Below, piece after piece: positions 6,514 to 9,100 of a stretch of DNA of 9,100 nucleotides. Every line of letters begins with the position of its first letter. The first letter of the stretch is position 1. Origin of the DNA: Planctomycetota bacterium (GTDB taxonomy: Bacteria > Planctomycetota > Phycisphaerae > FEN-1346); the NCBI GenBank assembly GCA_026386995.1, contig JAPLMO010000309.1, positions 1 through 9,100 on the forward strand, read 5' to 3'. The translations under genes were made by a program, and so were the position numbers. The notes under the pieces were generated by a model. It ran no database searches. It was given only the letters and a program-made list of their open reading frames with translations, and was not told the DNA's origin.

Positions 6514-7346
6514 CGCACCTTGGCCACAAAGCGGCGCATCAGCCAGTAGGCCGCCAGGTTGATGAGGAGGATCGCGAGGATGAGGATCGTGGCGGTCGCG
6601 TAAGCGTTGGTCATCGAAAGCCCCTCGCGCGAGAGGACGTAAAAGTGCAGCGCCAGTGTCCGCGAAGAGTCGAACGCCGTGTGCGGCATGCCAAGCGCCG
6701 AGCCCGCCGTCAGCATCACCGCGGCCGTCTCGCTGATACTGCGCCCGATCGACAGGACGATGCCCGTGCCGATGCCGGGCATCGCCGACCGCAGGACCAC
6801 CTGCGTGACCATCTGCCAGCGTGTGCTGCCGAGGCCGAAACTCACATCGCGGAACGACGCAGGCACGGCGCGGATGGCCTCCTCGCTCGTGCGGATGATC
6901 GTCGGCAGGACCATCAGCGCCAGCGTCAGCGCCCCCGAAATGATCGAGAGGCCCATCCCAAGCGTGATGACGAAGAACACGAAGCCAAAGAGGCCGAAGA
7001 TGATCGATGGGATGCCCGCCAGGCAGTCGGCCCCGAAGCGGATGACCGCCGTCAGCCGACCCTCGCGCGTGTACTCCGTCAGGTAGATGGCCGTGGCCAC
7101 GCCGATGGGCGCGGCAATGAAGACCGCCAAGCCCGTCACCCAGGCGGTGCCGACGATCATCGGCAGCACGCCACCCTCGCGGCCCATGGCCTTGGGAGAT
7201 TCGGTCAGGAACGTCCACGTGACGTGCGGCAGGCCGTGCCACAGGATGAACGCGATGATGAAGGCCAGCACGCCCAACGTCAGGCCGGCCAGCAGCCACA
7301 TGCCCGAGACCGCCAGCCCTTGAGTGATGCGCGGCGAGAGCCTCAT
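6510..7346 (-). CDS. pstA: Phosphate ABC transporter permease PstA
   Basis: 278 residues, inner-membrane permease of the PstSCAB importer. About six transmembrane segments are visible (roughly 12-36, 60-90, 111-136, 137-152, 191-215, 248-270). The cytoplasmic EAA loop that contacts the ATPase is at 164-192 (SFRDVSFGLGSTRWQMVTQVVL). GIPSIIFGLFG near 111-121 and GRSISETAAVM near 201-211 are characteristic of PstA; the Arg/Glu of the latter (R202, E206) lie where charged residues are known to matter for transport in Pst permeases. The ATG (7344-7346) overlaps the pstC stop by four bases (ATGA), and its own TGA overlaps the start of pstB2 in the same way, so the genes are translationally coupled. 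PstA and PstC would form the heterodimeric channel. Confidence 0.95.
   Translation of the reverse strand: MRLSPRITQGLAVSGMWLLAGLTLGVLAFIIAFILWHGLPHVTWTFLTESPKAMGREGGVLPMIVGTAWVTGLAVFIAAPIGVATAIYLTEYTREGRLTAVIRFGADCLAGIPSIIFGLFGFVFFVITLGMGLSIISGALTLALMVLPTIIRTSEEAIRAVPASFRDVSFGLGSTRWQMVTQVVLRSAMPGIGTGIVLSIGRSISETAAVMLTAGSALGMPHTAFDSSRTLALHFYVLSREGLSMTNAYATATILILAILLINLAAYWLMRRFVAKVR
6516..6521 (-). promoter_or_regulatory. Probable Shine-Dalgarno of pstB2
   Basis: On the minus strand this reads AAGGTG, inside the end of pstA. It is two bases from the first ATG (6513) and eight bases from the second (6507). Spacing favours the second ATG, while the ATGA coupling seen at the other junctions favours the first. 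Confidence 0.45.
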
Positions 7347-8239
7347 CGGGCCACCGCCTTCCGGGTCCGCCGCCGTGAGACCGCCAGGGCGATCGTGTTC
7401 AGGATCATGATGATGACGAACAGCACGACGCCCGTGGCGAAGAGGGCCTTGCGGTGGTCGCCGGCGGCGTACCCCATCTCTAGGGCGATGTTGCTCGTCA
7501 GCGTCCGGACGGGGGCGAGGATGCTATGCGGCACGTCGAGCGTGTTGCCCGCGACCATGATGACGGCCATGGTTTCGCCGACCGCGCGGCCCATGCCAAG
7601 GATGACCGCCGTCACGATGCCCGAGCGGGCGGCCCTCAGGAGCACGCGGTGCGTTGTCTGCCACTCTGTGGCGCCCAGCGCAAGCGACCCCTCGCGGTAC
7701 GAGCGGGGCACCGCCTGGAGCGCATCGACCGAGATGCTCGTGATCGTCGGCAGCACCATGATGCCCAGCACGATGGAGGCGGCCAGCACCGACAGGCCCG
7801 GCCCAGGGTCGGGTGCCAGGTGCAGGCCGACCATCGCCGGGCCGAGAGTGTCGCGGATGAACGGCACGAGGATGATCACCCCCATAAATCCGTACACGAC
7901 TGACGGGATGCCCGCGAGCAACTCGATGCTCGGCTTGACGACGGCCACCAGGCGCGGCGGCGCAAACTGCGTCAGCAGCACCGCGCAGGCCAGGCCGAAC
8001 ACCACGCCGATGATCATCGCCCCGGCCGTGACCGCCAGGCTCCCGACGATCATCGGGAAGATGCCGAACTCGCCTTCCGTCGGGTACCAGTTGCTGGAGA
8101 GGACGAACTTGCCGAGGCCGGCCTGCATCATGATCGGCAGGCCTTCCTTGAAGATGAAGGCCGTAATCAGCGCCAGGCCCGAGACGGCCGAGAGCGCCGC
8201 GAGCAGCAGGCACAGCGAAATGATCTTCTCGCGTCTCAT
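7343..8239 (-). CDS. pstC: Phosphate ABC transporter permease PstC
   Basis: 298 residues, partner permease of PstA. It has a hydrophobic first helix (about 7-30), a periplasmic segment (FVLSSNWYPTEGEFGIFPMIVGSL, written here as the PstC hallmark WYPTEGEFG at 51-59), then five further membrane segments (about 63-90, 104-128, 149-172, 207-230, 266-288). The EAA loop is at 181-203 (YREGSLALGATEWQTTHRVL). GIPSVVYGFMG (110-120) and GRAVGETMAV (217-226) are PstC signatures; R218 and E222 appear to correspond to the Arg/Glu pair reported as important in E. coli PstC. The ATG at 8237-8239 overlaps the pstS stop as ATGA. No good Shine-Dalgarno is seen, which fits coupling to pstS translation. Confidence 0.95.
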   Translation of the reverse strand: MRREKIISLCLLLAALSAVSGLALITAFIFKEGLPIMMQAGLGKFVLSSNWYPTEGEFGIFPMIVGSLAVTAGAMIIGVVFGLACAVLLTQFAPPRLVAVVKPSIELLAGIPSVVYGFMGVIILVPFIRDTLGPAMVGLHLAPDPGPGLSVLAASIVLGIMVLPTITSISVDALQAVPRSYREGSLALGATEWQTTHRVLLRAARSGIVTAVILGMGRAVGETMAVIMVAGNTLDVPHSILAPVRTLTSNIALEMGYAAGDHRKALFATGVVLFVIIMILNTIALAVSRRRTRKAVAR

Positions 8240-9033
8240 TTCGCGGGGACCAGGCCTTCCTGTTCCAGCAGTTTCTGGGCCGGAGGCGAGAGGACGTAGT
8301 CGATGAACGCCTTGCCCCGCTCTGAAGGTTCGCCCCGGGTTACGAACAGGAACGGGCGGACCAGCGGGTACTTTCCGGAAAGGGCCGCCTCCGTCGAAGG
8401 CGCCACGCCGTCAACGGCCACCAGTTTCAGCCCGTGCGCCAGGCCGAGCGACATGTAGCCGATTGCGCCGGGATCGTTCCGCACGAGTTCCTTGACGGCC
8501 CCGTTGGATTCCTGAGTCAGGGCCTTGCGGGACACGCGGGCCTTGCCCATGACCAGTTTCATGAACGCCTCGCGGGTGCCGGAGCCTTCCTCGCGGCTGA
8601 TGACGTGGATGGGCCGGTCTTCGCCGCCGAGGCCTCGCCAGTTGGCGATGTCGCCCGCGAAAATCTTCCCGATCTGCTCGCGTGTCAGGTTGCTCACCGG
8701 GTTGGACGGGTGGATCACGACGGCCAGGCCGTCGCGGGCGATGATAAAGTCCCTGAAGCCCGTTTCATCGGCCTTCAGTGCCCGCGAACACATGCCGATG
8801 TCGGCGATGCCGTTGATGGCCGCCTGGATGCCGGCCGTCGAGCCGCCCCCCTGGACGTTGACGTACCGGCCAGGATAGGTCTTCTCGTATTCCTGGGCCA
8901 GCATCTCGGCGAAGGGTTCAATGGACGTGGACCCGATGACCTCCAGCGCGCCTTCCTTGCGCCCGCCCAGGCCGAACGAGACCACGAGCAGGGCCACCAG
9001 CAGTGCGGCGAAGATCAGGAACCATTTCGTCAT
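8236..9033 (-). CDS. pstS: Periplasmic phosphate-binding protein PstS
   Basis: 265 residues from the ATG at 9031-9033. It captures phosphate outside the cytoplasmic membrane and delivers it to PstC/PstA. The N-terminus MTKW plus a hydrophobic run to about residue 22 is a signal peptide or membrane anchor; no cysteine is there, so it is not a lipoprotein. Phosphate-binding loops of the PstS/PBP-like family are visible: GSTSIEPFAE (34-43), GGGSTAGIQAAINGIADIG (62-80) and SREEGSGTREAF (146-157), with LTREQIGKIFAGDIANW (116-132). The frame also has an upstream GTG at 9058-9060 adding nine residues, which is less likely because it puts a polar stretch before the signal. It is the first gene of the operon, and its TGA overlaps the pstC start. 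The length is somewhat short for a PstS, as in many non-proteobacterial versions. Confidence 0.93.
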   Translation of the reverse strand: MTKWFLIFAALLVALLVVSFGLGGRKEGALEVIGSTSIEPFAEMLAQEYEKTYPGRYVNVQGGGSTAGIQAAINGIADIGMCSRALKADETGFRDFIIARDGLAVVIHPSNPVSNLTREQIGKIFAGDIANWRGLGGEDRPIHVISREEGSGTREAFMKLVMGKARVSRKALTQESNGAVKELVRNDPGAIGYMSLGLAHGLKLVAVDGVAPSTEAALSGKYPLVRPFLFVTRGEPSERGKAFIDYVLSPPAQKLLEQEGLVPAK

Positions 9034-9100
9034 AGAGCCAGCGCCACGTGGGCCGGTCACCTTCTACTGACCATAGTATCCCCACGATCTGCCTTGCCGC
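9034..9100 (-). other. Upstream region of pstS, partial
   Basis: These 67 bases to the window edge should hold at least part of the pst leader. I see no Pho-box direct repeats and no convincing -35/-10 pair; the promoter probably lies beyond the edge. A possible GTG start of pstS is at 9058-9060. Confidence 0.3.

Noticed and set aside
6514..7299. Possible N-terminal fusion extending pstB2 upstream in frame
   Set aside because: The extension is out of frame with pstA and translates as an Arg/His/Gly-rich shadow. The PstB protein starts at 6513 or 6507.
6405..8306. A 633-codon open frame on the + strand across pstA and pstC
   Set aside because: Arg/His/Asp-rich low-complexity translation, antisense to two clear permease genes; a shadow frame.
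9072..9084. Possible -10 box (TACTAT on the minus strand) upstream of pstS
   Set aside because: Only a partial match to TATAAT, and no -35 element at suitable spacing within the window.

Overview
The window is GC-rich bacterial DNA that is almost fully coding, with two blocks transcribed towards each other. The left block (+ strand, 1-4006) carries two consecutive secreted-type multiheme cytochrome c proteins resembling the alpha subunit of hydrazine synthase (the broad HzsA-related family). The right block (- strand, 4011-9033) is a complete phosphate-specific transport operon. HzsA-related paralogues of this kind are, as I recall, most abundant in Planctomycetota and neighbouring PVC or candidate phyla. 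Together with weak or absent Shine-Dalgarno sequences at most starts, this suggests a planctomycete-like organism, but the phylum is an inference.

Layout: a 5'-truncated HzsA-like protein with three CxxCH sites (1-1470); a 73-base gap; a full-length HzsA-like protein with signal peptide, beta-propeller and two CxxCH sites (1544-4006); a four-base convergent gap; then on the minus strand, in transcription order, pstS (9033-8236), pstC (8239-7343), pstA (7346-6510), a pstB paralogue called here pstB2 (6513-5659), a block of nested palindromic repeats (5519-5657), a second pstB paralogue called pstB1 (5524-4757), and phoU (4703-4011). The first four pst genes are joined by ATGA overlaps of four bases. 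The repeat block separates them from pstB1-phoU.

How they work together: PstS would capture phosphate outside the membrane, PstC and PstA form the channel, the two ATPases power it, and PhoU links transporter state to Pho signalling. No histidine kinase or response regulator lies inside the window.

The most notable observation is that the two ATPases carry complementary defects. PstB1 has intact Walker A, Q-loop, Walker B and switch histidine but a broken signature (LSAEQ instead of LSGGQ). PstB2 has an intact LSGGQ but lacks the Q-loop glutamine (Ala) and the switch histidine (Asn). A PstB1/PstB2 heterodimer would have exactly one canonical and one degenerate ATP site, the architecture of asymmetric ABC systems such as TAP, CFTR or TM287/288, whereas PstB is normally treated as a homodimer. 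The second point is the repeat block, in which a long-stemmed hairpin appears inserted inside one copy of a tandem palindromic unit. No RNA genes, insertion sequences or CRISPR arrays were seen.
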